64,000 nt of DNA from JBAZZQ01 sp041658725. GTDB taxonomy: Bacteria > Planctomycetota > Phycisphaerae > JAAYCJ01. The stretch spans positions 54,139-118,138 of the forward strand of contig JBAZZQ010000002.1 of assembly GCA_041658725.1 (NCBI GenBank), in the 5' to 3' direction. A program made the translations under genes and the position numbers. Numbering within the stretch: the stretch's first letter is position 1; each line of letters starts with the position of its first letter. This document shows positions 53,112-60,946 of this stretch, in pieces. The notes beneath the pieces are model-generated. The model made no database searches. It saw nothing but the letters and a program-made list of their open reading frames with translations, and was not told the origin of the DNA.

Positions 53112-53324
53112 TCATGACATTGGCATACGATAACGCATATTCTGAGGGGCAAGCGGGTCTTTCGCAGATGCGTTACGTGTCAAAAGACGATCATCGGCCA
53201 GGAGAATAAGAATCAAACCCGCCAGCAGGGCATGTCCTCCCGCCACGTAATAAAAGGGATTAAAAAACCAGGTTCGAAGACTTGCGTGCGAACTCGATTG
53301 TCTTTCCGAATTGATCTGCGTCAT
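53112..53324 (-). pseudogene. truncated YIP1-like gene copy
   Basis: 70 residues. Residues 1-37 match the start of the full copy (51471-52127) with few changes, then diverge after LILILLADD into an unrelated tail. Nearly identical at DNA level over roughly 120 bases including the ribosome site. ATGA overlap with DUF2089 upstream. Interpreted as the remains of the original gene start after a CPBP-bearing segment was inserted and the 5' end duplicated. Confidence 0.7.
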
Positions 53325-53623
53325 GTTTTTTCCTTTCCTTTCTTGATCTGGGTTTCCAATTCCTCGATTTTATTCATCAGGGCATCCAAGCGGTTGCGAA
53401 TGGTGGGATAAGACAGACTGTATTGTTTGCTAAGGTCTTTCAAACTACCGTTGGCTTTCACAAAATTTAAGATCAGCAAGTGTTCTTCCGGACCCAACTT
53501 GGCCAAAATCGGCAGAACATATTCACCCTCAACACTCGTTCCACATCCCACACATTTAAGCCGGGTAACCGTAAGTCTTTGATTGCAGCTTGGACAAACT
53601 ATAGGAAGTGGGTTTTCTTTCAT
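53321..53623 (-). CDS. DUF2089 family zinc-ribbon/HTH protein
   Basis: 100 residues. The N-terminal zinc ribbon is CPSCNQRL...CVGCGTSVEG, then LAKLGPEEHLLILNFVKANGSLKDLSKQYSLSYPTIRNRLDALM is a helix-turn-helix. DUF2089 proteins typically regulate adjacent membrane-protein genes. Its stop overlaps the truncated YIP-like start by 4 bases, so the ancestral operon was probably DUF2089 followed by the YIP-like gene. Confidence 0.85.
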   Translation of the reverse strand: MKENPLPIVCPSCNQRLTVTRLKCVGCGTSVEGEYVLPILAKLGPEEHLLILNFVKANGSLKDLSKQYSLSYPTIRNRLDALMNKIEELETQIKKGKEKT

Positions 53624-53737
53624 AAACCGAGCCCTTTCTTTTGTTGAATAATATACAAGATTGATTTCTCATTGTCAATATATTTTTTCATATTATTTAT
53701 TATCTAGTTGATTATATGGAACATAACGTCGCCTATG

Positions 53738-53862
53738 TCAAATGTCTAATCACTGACTACGCTCTGAAAAGGAAAAGAAGTGCTGGCTGCTTTCTTCGTT
53801 CAGACATTTGGGCATTAGTCATTGGACATTGATTAGACATTAGAATTTAGGATTTAGTCATT
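53738..53862. repeat. TCTAATCAATGAC-type dispersed repeat, copy 2 (inverse)
   Basis: GTCTAATCACTGAC, a TTTCTTCGTTCAGACATTT segment, then GGCATTAGTCATTGGACATT and GATTAGACATTAGAATTT: the same blocks as at 43545-43622 in reverse complement order. The remainder of 53624-53919 shows nothing. Confidence 0.55.
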
Positions 53863-53919
53863 TTCTTTGAGGGTTGGATAAAAAGTTGTTACATTAAATA
53901 TTTTTGGGAGCGACTATAA

Positions 53920-54852
53920 TTGTCATTGGATAAAAATATGGCTCAAGAGCACGCAATAGAAATTCAAAATTTGACCAAATACTATGGCCGGCGACGGGGG
54001 ATTGCGGAGCTGACCCTCCAGGTTCCGCGAGGAAGTATTTATGGTTTTCTGGGTCCGAACGGCGCTGGTAAAACCACTACGATACGCCTGTTACTTGGTT
54101 TTTTGAAACCCACGTTCGGCAGGGCCCGTGTCATGGGGCTTGATATGGCCAAACACTCCCTGGCGATCCGGTCGCGAACGGGATATTTGCCGGGCGAGGT
54201 TCGGTTTTTTAACCATCTGACCGGATATGGAATGCTCAGCCTCCTGGCCAACCTTCGCGGAACTGATTGCCGAAAGCGCGCGGAGCAACTGGCGGATGTT
54301 CTGGATTTGGATCTTTCCCTGAAAATCCGTTCTCACAGCAGGGGCATGCGCCAGAAGCTGGGAATCATCCAGGCGATGATGCATGAGCCGGACGTCCTGA
54401 TCCTGGATGAGCCGACGAACAGCCTGGACCCGCTGGTCCAGCAGAGGGTGTATCATCTTCTGCGGCAATATGCTGCCAGGGGGGGGACGGTTTTTTTCTC
54501 AAGCCACATCATCAACGAAGTGGAGCGTATTTGCACTCGCGTGGCCATTATCCGTTCGGGCCGGCTGGTCGCCGACGATAACGTGGACGAATTACGTGCC
54601 AAAAGCATTCCCCATGTCATGCTGATCTTGAAATCCGGCGGGAGCCTTCCCGAACCTTTACCCGAAGGCCTGCAACTAATATCCACCGAAGGGCGAGAGG
54701 TTCATCTGGTGTCTTCCGGACCCGCCGATCGGTTGATCGATTTTTTAAATAAATTGCCCATCGATTTTTTAACGATCGAGGCGGCGAGTCTGGAAGAAGT
54801 TTTCATGCGGTTTTATCGTCAGGAAAAGGAGAATCATGTCACCAGGGATTAA
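53920..54852 (+). CDS. ABC transporter ATP-binding protein
   Basis: 310 residues. A TTG start at 53920 is supported by GGGAG 9 bases upstream; the ATG at 53938 is the alternative. Walker A GPNGAGKT (45-52), signature SRGMRQKL, Walker B VLILDEPTNSLDP, H-loop SSHI. The C-terminal 80 residues (LLKSGGSLPEPLPEG...) are the extension of the ABC-2 type/CcmA-DrrA-like subfamily. Pairs with the permease gene, which starts 17 bases before its stop. Confidence 0.9.
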   Translation: MSLDKNMAQEHAIEIQNLTKYYGRRRGIAELTLQVPRGSIYGFLGPNGAGKTTTIRLLLGFLKPTFGRARVMGLDMAKHSLAIRSRTGYLPGEVRFFNHLTGYGMLSLLANLRGTDCRKRAEQLADVLDLDLSLKIRSHSRGMRQKLGIIQAMMHEPDVLILDEPTNSLDPLVQQRVYHLLRQYAARGGTVFFSSHIINEVERICTRVAIIRSGRLVADDNVDELRAKSIPHVMLILKSGGSLPEPLPEGLQLISTEGREVHLVSSGPADRLIDFLNKLPIDFLTIEAASLEEVFMRFYRQEKENHVTRD

Positions 54853-55678
54853 AAAATATATTTTACCGATTAGTGTCCCGATCTGGGGGCGCATTTGGCG
54901 AGACTACTGGCACATTACGCTTATCTGCGGAGGAACGCTCGTCGGGTTTCACTGGCTGGCGATTACCTTTCTGCCAAAATACAATATGAAATATCGATTG
55001 TACATTATCGATAACCTTCCGGGTATCGTCAAAGCCATGATCGGGCCGGACCTGATGCAAATGACCTCCAAGACCTCCATCGCCGCGTTTATCTATTTAC
55101 ATCCGGTGTCGCTCCTGATCCTCGTCGCCTTCGCCATCATGATGCCTTCATGGATGCTGGTCGGCCAAATCGACCGGGGTACGGTCGAGCTGTTGCTGGC
55201 AACCCCTGTCTCTCGCAAGAAAATTATTTTCACGACCTTCCTTGCAGGAATTGTTGGGGGTATCGTTCTGGTTGCCTCCATGCTCCTGGGTTCCTGGATC
55301 GGAATCCAACAAACCCACCTGACGGAGATTCGATTTGACCGTATCTGTGTGGTGGCGCTGAACCTATACATGCTTTATCTTTTGATATTAAGCGGTTCTA
55401 TTTTTTTCAGCGCAATCACGTCAATTCGCGGTATGGCCGTCGGATGGACCATAGCCTTGGGGGTAATTGCCTATCTTCTGCATTTTCTCGCGGAATGGTG
55501 GACCTGGGTGGGGAAGATCGCTTTTCTGGGTCCGCTGTACTATTTTCGACCGATCAAAATCGCTGCCGGTAATTATACCGACTTGCCGAAAGACCTCACC
55601 ATCCTCGTAGCGGCCAGCGCAGTTTTACTGGTGATTTCCATGATCTGGTTTTCCCGGAGGGACATCGCGGTGGTTTAA
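54836..55678 (+). CDS. ABC-2 type permease
   Basis: 280 residues with about six membrane helices, one long N-terminal extracytoplasmic loop and a middle segment RGTVELLLATPVSRKKIIF, the hallmark of ABC-2 permeases (GTVELLLATPVSR). It overlaps the ATPase gene by 17 bases. Together they form an exporter of unknown substrate, or a Na+/lipid-linked system. Confidence 0.88.
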   Translation: MSPGIKKYILPISVPIWGRIWRDYWHITLICGGTLVGFHWLAITFLPKYNMKYRLYIIDNLPGIVKAMIGPDLMQMTSKTSIAAFIYLHPVSLLILVAFAIMMPSWMLVGQIDRGTVELLLATPVSRKKIIFTTFLAGIVGGIVLVASMLLGSWIGIQQTHLTEIRFDRICVVALNLYMLYLLILSGSIFFSAITSIRGMAVGWTIALGVIAYLLHFLAEWWTWVGKIAFLGPLYYFRPIKIAAGNYTDLPKDLTILVAASAVLLVISMIWFSRRDIAVV

Positions 55679-55781
55679 AGACAATTTCCCTGCAATAAAA
55701 GAAAATCCGTAACGTTTGTACTCTTAGAAAATTCGGGAATGCCCGATGGAATCAATTGTTTTTTAAACTGGAGGTTACAAA

Positions 55782-56573
55782 ATGTTACGAAAAACTCTCT
55801 TGTTGGGAATGTTGGCTATTCTGGTGGCACCGTTGGGGATGTGCCTGGCTCAATCGGACGATCCAATCGCTCCTCCGCCGCCGGGCGGACCGCGCGGACC
55901 AGGCTTCGGACAGAGACAGAGACCGGGACCCGCGCCAGGACCGATGGCCATGCTCGATATGTTTGATCGAGTCACAAAATCCTTGCCGGAAAAATTAGGA
56001 TTAACCGCGGATCAATTGACAAAATATAACACCCTCGTCCAACAGCAACGCGCCGCGATTCAGGAAATCGTAAAGAAACTCGAACAGCAAAAGATCAAGT
56101 TTGACACCGACCTGAATGCGATGTTGACCCCGGAGCAGCAAACCAAGTTAAAAGAACTCAAAAAGCATCGCGAAGAAACGATGCAGCGATTGCGGCAAGG
56201 CGGCCCTGGCATGGGCGGCGGACAGGGAATGCGAGGACCGGGAATGATGACCAAAGCCCTCGAAGAAATGAAACTTTCGCCTGATAAGAAGGCTGAGGTT
56301 AAAAAGATCATAGACGACAGCCAGGCAAAGCTCCAAGCCGCCCCCAAAGGTGATCCCCAAGCCCACATGCAGATCATGCGGGATATGAGGGAAAAAATCC
56401 GCGGTGTGCTCTCGCCGGAAGAAATGGACCAGTTGAGAAGCAAGATGCGTCAAGAGCGTGGTCAATGGGGACCTCGCGGTGGAGGCGGTCGCAGAGGTCA
56501 GGGAAGAGGACCAGACGGTCCCGGCAACGACCAACCACCTCCTCCCCCAGCTCAGGAAGAATCTCTCTGGTAA
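55782..56573 (+). CDS. Spy/CpxP-like LTxxQ periplasmic protein
   Basis: 263 residues with a signal peptide (LLGMLAILVAPLGMCLAQS). Four helices of Spy type: LTADQLTKYN, LTPEQQTKLKEL, LSPDKKAEVKKI and LSPEEMDQLRSKM carry the LTxxQ-like motif. Low-complexity Pro/Gly regions at both ends (PPPPGGPRGPGFGQ; GGGGRRGQGRGPDG). Spy/CpxP proteins are periplasmic chaperones or stress sensors. The ribosome site is GGAGG. A terminator follows at 56601. Confidence 0.85.
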   Translation: MLRKTLLLGMLAILVAPLGMCLAQSDDPIAPPPPGGPRGPGFGQRQRPGPAPGPMAMLDMFDRVTKSLPEKLGLTADQLTKYNTLVQQQRAAIQEIVKKLEQQKIKFDTDLNAMLTPEQQTKLKELKKHREETMQRLRQGGPGMGGGQGMRGPGMMTKALEEMKLSPDKKAEVKKIIDDSQAKLQAAPKGDPQAHMQIMRDMREKIRGVLSPEEMDQLRSKMRQERGQWGPRGGGGRRGQGRGPDGPGNDQPPPPPAQEESLW

Positions 56574-56600
56574 ACCCAGGCAACGATGGAATATAAAATT

Positions 56601-56630
56601 AAAGGGCGACCCAAAAGTCGCCTTTTTTTT
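56601..56630 (+). terminator. rho-independent terminator
   Basis: AAAGGGCGAC-CCAAAA-GTCGCCTTT with a single bulged G, followed by Ts. Between the convergent Spy-like and ribBA genes, so it could serve both. Confidence 0.85.
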
Positions 56631-56665
56631 TATTGATTGAAAAGCTATCCCATTGCCTCGGCCGT

Positions 56666-57928
56666 CTAATCCAGCAAATGCCCCAATTTCGCCTTTTTGG
56701 TCGAAAGGTAACGTCGATTCATCGCCTGCGACTGAATCTTAAGCGGAACCTGCTCGGCCACCTTCAATCCATAAAGCTCAAGCCGGGAAACTTTCTTCGG
56801 GTTATTCGTCAATATTCGAACTTCCCGAACACCAAGGTCACGCAAGATTTGTGCGCCAATTCCATAATCCCTACGATCTGCCGAAAACCCTAATCGCAAA
56901 TTAGCCTGAACCGTATCCAGCCCGCGCTCCTGAAGGGCATACGCATGAAGCTTATTCGCCAAGCCAATTCCTCTGCCTTCCTGACGCAGATAAATAATCG
57001 CACCCTCACCTGCCGCAGCCACCATCGCCATGGCCGCGTCCAACTGCTCCCCGCAGTCGCAGCGATTCGACCCAAACACGTCCCCGGTCAGACATTCCGA
57101 ATGCACCCGAACCAGCACCGGATGATCAATCGGCACCGGCAGCCCATTCGCGTCAACCCGACCCAGCCGCCCCATCGAAAGCGCCACATGCGTATGCTCG
57201 TCCGCCGGACAATGATAAGCCGTCAGCTTAAATTCCCCGAACCGAGTCGGAAGATTGATCTGCTCGATCCGATAAACCAACCGCTCCCGCTGCATCCGAT
57301 ACTGAATCAAATCCGCCACCGAGCAAATGCGAATCTGGTTCTTCTGGGCAAATTGTTTCAAGTCATCCATCCGGGCCATCGTCCCGTCTTCGTTCATAAT
57401 CTCGATAATCACAGCCGCCGATTTTAAACCCGCCAACCGAGTCAGATCGACCGATCCCTCCGTCTGACCACATCGCACCAGCACCCCGCCGTCACGGGCC
57501 CTAAGCGGATTGATATGCCCAGGCCGGGTAAAATCGCTCGCCTTTGCCTCCGCCTCCACCGCCCGAAGAATCGTCCTCGCCCGATCCGAAGCCGAAACCC
57601 CCGTCGTCACCCCAAAAGCCCCCGCCGCATCAATCGTCACCGTAAATGCCGTCCCCAACGGCGCCGAATTATTGCTCGCCTGCGGATAAAGATTCAAGTG
57701 GTCGCAAAGTTCACCCGAAAGAGCCAAACACAAAACCCCCCGTGCCTCTCTAAGCATGAAATTAACAATCGTCGGAGTAATCTTTTCCGCCGCGCAGACC
57801 AGATCCCCCTCGTTTTCCCGTGTCTCATCGTCAACAAGAATAATCATATTCCCCGCCGAAAGATCCGCCATCGCCCGATCAATATTCGTCGCCGCATGCC
57901 CTTCATGTTCCGACTGTGCCTGCACCAT
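56666..57928 (-). CDS. ribBA: bifunctional 3,4-dihydroxy-2-butanone-4-phosphate synthase / GTP cyclohydrolase II
   Basis: 420 residues. RibB half: DDETRENEGDL (acidic metal site), TGVSASDRA, RPGHINPLRA; Q155 occurs where the conserved His (H153 of E. coli RibB) stands in GGHTEA. RibA half: C of HSECLTG, NRCDCGEQ (zinc Cys), LRQEGRGIGLANKL. Makes two riboflavin precursors. No FMN riboswitch-like RFN element is visible upstream. The gene stands alone, upstream of a repeat block. Confidence 0.92.
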   Translation of the reverse strand: MVQAQSEHEGHAATNIDRAMADLSAGNMIILVDDETRENEGDLVCAAEKITPTIVNFMLREARGVLCLALSGELCDHLNLYPQASNNSAPLGTAFTVTIDAAGAFGVTTGVSASDRARTILRAVEAEAKASDFTRPGHINPLRARDGGVLVRCGQTEGSVDLTRLAGLKSAAVIIEIMNEDGTMARMDDLKQFAQKNQIRICSVADLIQYRMQRERLVYRIEQINLPTRFGEFKLTAYHCPADEHTHVALSMGRLGRVDANGLPVPIDHPVLVRVHSECLTGDVFGSNRCDCGEQLDAAMAMVAAAGEGAIIYLRQEGRGIGLANKLHAYALQERGLDTVQANLRLGFSADRRDYGIGAQILRDLGVREVRILTNNPKKVSRLELYGLKVAEQVPLKIQSQAMNRRYLSTKKAKLGHLLD

Positions 57929-57974
57929 TTTTAAACCGATTCCTTTTCAACCAAAGTAATTGATAAGTATTGAA

Positions 57975-58170
57975 TTATAACTCAAATTGACCGGTTTTTG
58001 AAAACCAAAAAGCACCAAAGTGTCATTGCGAGCCGATGCGCAGCATCGGCGTGGCAATCTCGTGCCAACGCCAACGACATCCCAATGAGATTGCTTCGCT
58101 ACGCTCGCAATGACCTTTTAAAGTGGTTTTGCATAAGATTCAAACCAAAACCGGTCAATTTGAGTTATAA
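57975..58170. repeat. 196-bp hairpin element with 24-bp perfect terminal inverted repeats
   Basis: Arms TTATAACTCAAATTGACCGG plus TTTT (57975-57998) and its exact inverse (58147-58170). Inside, GTCATTGCGAGC (58022-58033) inverts at 58103-58114, GCAATCTC/GAGATTGC nests within, and GCCGATGC-GCA-GCATCGGC (58032-58050) forms a small stem. The whole can fold into a branched hairpin, MITE-like but without recognised target duplication. Confidence 0.75.
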
Positions 58171-58241
58171 CATAACAAACCAACCAAATTCCACTCCGAA
58201 CTATTCAACGTTCAATTCCAACGACGCCATATTTAATTCTT

Positions 58242-58361
58242 GTAACCGTTCATGTAGGGGCGACCCTGCGTGGTCGCCCTTTTCCGGTCCACCGTAGAGA
58301 CGCATTGCATGCGCCTCCAATTTTGGGCAGCCCCTGCAAAAAACGCCGGCCTGAGCGGTTA
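58242..58361. repeat. 120-bp element with GTAACCGTTCA ends
   Basis: GTAACCGTTCA (58242-58252) faces CTGAGCGGTTA (58351-58361, one mismatch). Inside are GGGCGACC-CTGCGT-GGTCGCCC (58258-58279), a CGCAT-TGC-ATGCG stem and a GTAGGGGC/GCCCCTGC pair. Shares its ends with the element at 41817-41957 but not its interior. Confidence 0.65.
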
Positions 58362-58383
58362 TGAAATATTTTATTTTTACTGG

Positions 58384-58411
58384 TTGACACGAAATTGTAT
58401 TTAGGTATAAT
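58384..58411 (+). promoter_or_regulatory. sigma70 promoter of the Rrf2/Hcp operon
   Basis: TTGACA (58384-58389), 16-base spacer, TATAAT (58406-58411), near-consensus. The start point would be near 58418, giving a leader of about 137 bases. Confidence 0.75.
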
Positions 58412-58422
58412 AATACCTAAAT
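58399..58422. promoter_or_regulatory. 24-bp palindromic operator over the -10 box
   Basis: ATTTAGGTAT-AATA-ATACCTAAAT, 10-bp perfect arms, overlapping TATAAT. An ATACCTGATTA direct repeat follows at 58421-58431 and again at 58520-58530. Likely binding site of the operon's own Rrf2 regulator, as a repressor. Confidence 0.65.
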
Positions 58423-58461
58423 ACCTGATTAAAGGGCATAACAAAAAATGACGAGGTTAAG

Positions 58462-58508
58462 ATTGCCGGTGAGTTGTATTGGTTTTGATATTGACGGCGA
58501 CCGGCAAT
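58462..58508 (+). promoter_or_regulatory. inverted repeat in the operon leader
   Basis: ATTGCCGGT (58462-58470) and ACCGGCAAT (58500-58508), perfect 9-bp arms with a 29-base loop. May be an RNA stem in the 5' leader or a second protein site. Confidence 0.45.
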
Positions 58509-58554
58509 TCGGCATAATGATACCTGATTACTGCGACGGTGGGTATAAAATCAC

Positions 58555-58965
58555 ATGCAAAGCGTACTGAAAATTTCCGAAGCGGCTTCGCTGGGGCTTC
58601 ACTCGATGATGGTGTTGGCGCGGGATCCGGCCAGGAAGCTCTCTGTTGGGGAATTGAGCAAGATTCTGCGTTCCTCCGAAGCTCATTTGGCGAAAGTCCT
58701 CCAGAGGTTGGCCAAGGTCAGACTGGTCAAATCGACCCGAGGTCCACGGGGGGGATTTCTGCTGGGAAGACCGGCCGCTAAGATTAATCTGCTGGAAGTG
58801 TATGAAGCCATCGAAGGACCTCTGGCCATGACCAAGTGCCTGTTGCCCAAGCCCATCTGTTGCGGCGGAAAATGCGTTTTCGGGGACGTCATTAAAAATG
58901 TGAATCGCCAAATCAGCGAACACCTGGCGATGACGAAACTTTCCAGCCAGAACCTTGAGGAGTAA
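58555..58965 (+). CDS. Rrf2-family transcriptional regulator
   Basis: 136 residues: winged HTH (LSVGELSKILRSSEAHLAKVLQRLAKVRLVKSTRGPRGGFLLGR) then a dimer helix with C95, C102, C103 and C107. NsrR and IscR use three Cys with wider spacing (x8/x5 or x5/x5), so this is a different arrangement that could still bind a [2Fe-2S] or [4Fe-4S] cluster. Position ahead of Hcp and flavodiiron genes suggests NO or redox sensing. No strong ribosome site; TATAAA lies just upstream of the ATG. Confidence 0.86.
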   Translation: MQSVLKISEAASLGLHSMMVLARDPARKLSVGELSKILRSSEAHLAKVLQRLAKVRLVKSTRGPRGGFLLGRPAAKINLLEVYEAIEGPLAMTKCLLPKPICCGGKCVFGDVIKNVNRQISEHLAMTKLSSQNLEE

Positions 58966-58969
58966 CATA

Positions 58970-59686
58970 ATGGAAACCAGAAAAGTCATCAAGATCGACG
59001 AAGAAAAATGCGATGGATGCGGACAATGCGCGACCCGCTGCGCGGAAGGGGCGATTGAGATTATCAATGGTAAAGCCAAACTGGTCAGCGAAACATATTG
59101 CGACGGTTTGGGGGCTTGCCTCGGAGATTGCCCGATGGGGGCACTTACAATTGAAGATCGGCCAGCCGAAGGATTTGATCCTCAGGCCGTCCATAAGCAC
59201 CTTGCCCATCGTGCGGAAAAACCGAAGGAAAAGGAACTTCCCTGTGGTTGCCCGGGGACGATGGCCCGGTCGTTCGATCCGGCAGGGAATCGTAATACGG
59301 ACGTGGAATTAAACTCGGAAATTCGCAATTGGCCGATCCAGTTAAAACTCGTTCCGACCACGGCCCCTTACCTGAACAACGCGAAACTTTTGATTTCCGC
59401 CGATTGTGTGCCCTTTGCATTCGCCGATTTTCATCGCCGGTTTTTGAAGGATCGAGTTCTCCTGATTGGCTGCCCGAAGCTCGACGACTCGGAATTGTAT
59501 TTGCAAAAGCTGACGGAAATTTTTCGTCGTAACGATATTCAGTCCATTGAGGTGCTTTATATGGAAGTGCCGTGCTGTTTCGGTTTACTGCGGCTGGTCA
59601 CGCTCGCGCTCGATGAGGCAGGCAAGTCCATTCCTTTGAACACGGTCAAAATCGGAATACATGGCGACATCTGCCAGATGGAATAA
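58970..59686 (+). CDS. ferredoxin-like two-cluster protein of the Hcp operon
   Basis: 238 residues from ATG 58970 (GAGGAG upstream). First cluster C14-x2-C17-x2-C20-x3-C24; second motif C44-x5-C50-x3-C54-P has Leu where the second Cys should be (47), so it holds a [3Fe-4S] or an incomplete site unless another Cys helps. The C-terminal 130 residues contain further Cys (CGCPG, CVPF, CCFG) and a GIHGDICQME end. Such proteins are commonly found next to hcp. Probably the electron donor to Hcp or the flavodiiron protein. Confidence 0.8.
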   Translation: METRKVIKIDEEKCDGCGQCATRCAEGAIEIINGKAKLVSETYCDGLGACLGDCPMGALTIEDRPAEGFDPQAVHKHLAHRAEKPKEKELPCGCPGTMARSFDPAGNRNTDVELNSEIRNWPIQLKLVPTTAPYLNNAKLLISADCVPFAFADFHRRFLKDRVLLIGCPKLDDSELYLQKLTEIFRRNDIQSIEVLYMEVPCCFGLLRLVTLALDEAGKSIPLNTVKIGIHGDICQME

Positions 59687-59724
59687 CTTTTGATAATGAA
59701 CATCAGAGATAGGAGATATTTAAA

Positions 59725-60915
59725 ATGATTACGGAACTGAAAAAAAATGTTTACTGGGTCGGGTTTACCGATTGGAATCTGAAGCATTTTCACGGGCATG
59801 AACTTTCGACGCACCGGGGTTCGAGTTATAACGCGTACTTGATCCTGGATGAAAAAACCGTGCTCGTCGATACGGTGTGGACGCCTTTCCAGGATGAGCT
59901 GCTCGCCAATATCCGCGAAATCATCGATCCGGCGAAGATCGATATCGTGGTAGCCAATCATTCGGAAACGGATCATTCCGGCGGGTTGCCGATGATATTG
60001 CGCCATGCACCAAAGGCTACGCTGGTCGTCTCCAAACACGGCCAAGAGAGCGTGAAAGGTCATTATCACCAGCCGTGGAATTTTAAAGTCGTCGGAACCG
60101 GCGATAAAATCAACATCGGCAAAAATGATCTTATGTTTATCGAAGCCGCCATGCTCCACTGGCCCGACAGCATGTTCACCTATCTTACCGGTGAGAATAT
60201 CCTCATGTCCAACGATGCCTTCGGCCAGCATTACGCGACGGCGTTTCATTTTAACGACGAGGTGGACCAGGAAGAATTGCACCAGGAAGCTTTAAAATAT
60301 TTTGTCAATATTCTAACCCCGTTTTGTCCGCTGATCCTCAAGAAGATCGACGAGCTAAAGGCCCTGAATCTGCCTGTGGACATCATCGCCCCAAGCCACG
60401 GGGTCATCTGGCGGAAAGATCCGTTTCAGATCGTCAATAAATATTACGAATGGGCACAGCAAAAACCGGAACCGACGGCGGTCATTCTTTTTGACACCAT
60501 GTGGAACGGTACTCGGCAGATGGCCGACGCGATCGGAGAGGGCCTCGCCAGCGTCGGAGTAAATTATAAAATCCTGCACACTGCCATTACCGACCGCAAC
60601 GACGCACTGGTGGAAGTTTTTAAAGCGAGAACCATTATCCTCGGTTCTCCGACGGTGAATAACGGCTTATTGTCGTCAATGACCCCCATTTTGCATGACT
60701 TGAAAGGATTGAAATTTAAAAATAAAATCGGCGCCGCCTTTGGGACTTATGGCTGGAGCGGCGAATCGGTCAAACTGCTTGAACAGCACCTTACGGACTG
60801 TAAAATTCCATTAGTACGCGAGGGGATCAAGTTCAAATGGCAACCGGTGGCGGAAGATTTGTCGGTCTGCCGAGCGTTCGGCAGAGAACTCGGGGAAGCA
60901 ACGAAGAAGAGATAA
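59725..60915 (+). CDS. flavodiiron protein (FprA-type A flavoprotein)
   Basis: 396 residues. Metallo-beta-lactamase-like diiron domain with H79-x-E81-x-D83-H84 (NHSETDHSGG), a further His near 147, and a C-terminal flavodoxin domain (LFDTMWNGTRQMADAIGEGL) for FMN. Reduces O2 to water or NO to N2O in anaerobes. Ribosome site AGGAGA. Between the ferredoxin-like and hcp genes, fits NO/O2 detoxification. Confidence 0.94.
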   Translation: MITELKKNVYWVGFTDWNLKHFHGHELSTHRGSSYNAYLILDEKTVLVDTVWTPFQDELLANIREIIDPAKIDIVVANHSETDHSGGLPMILRHAPKATLVVSKHGQESVKGHYHQPWNFKVVGTGDKINIGKNDLMFIEAAMLHWPDSMFTYLTGENILMSNDAFGQHYATAFHFNDEVDQEELHQEALKYFVNILTPFCPLILKKIDELKALNLPVDIIAPSHGVIWRKDPFQIVNKYYEWAQQKPEPTAVILFDTMWNGTRQMADAIGEGLASVGVNYKILHTAITDRNDALVEVFKARTIILGSPTVNNGLLSSMTPILHDLKGLKFKNKIGAAFGTYGWSGESVKLLEQHLTDCKIPLVREGIKFKWQPVAEDLSVCRAFGRELGEATKKR

Positions 60916-60946
60916 GGTTTTTTTATTTATAAGAGAGGAGTTTAGT

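Larger units (their letters stand above)
57929..58383. other. 455-base noncoding block of nested palindromic elements
   Basis: Holds two separate elements: 57975-58170 (24-bp inverted ends) and 58242-58361 (GTAACCGTTCA ends). No ORF is credible. Sits between ribBA and the promoter of the Rrf2 operon. Confidence 0.7.
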
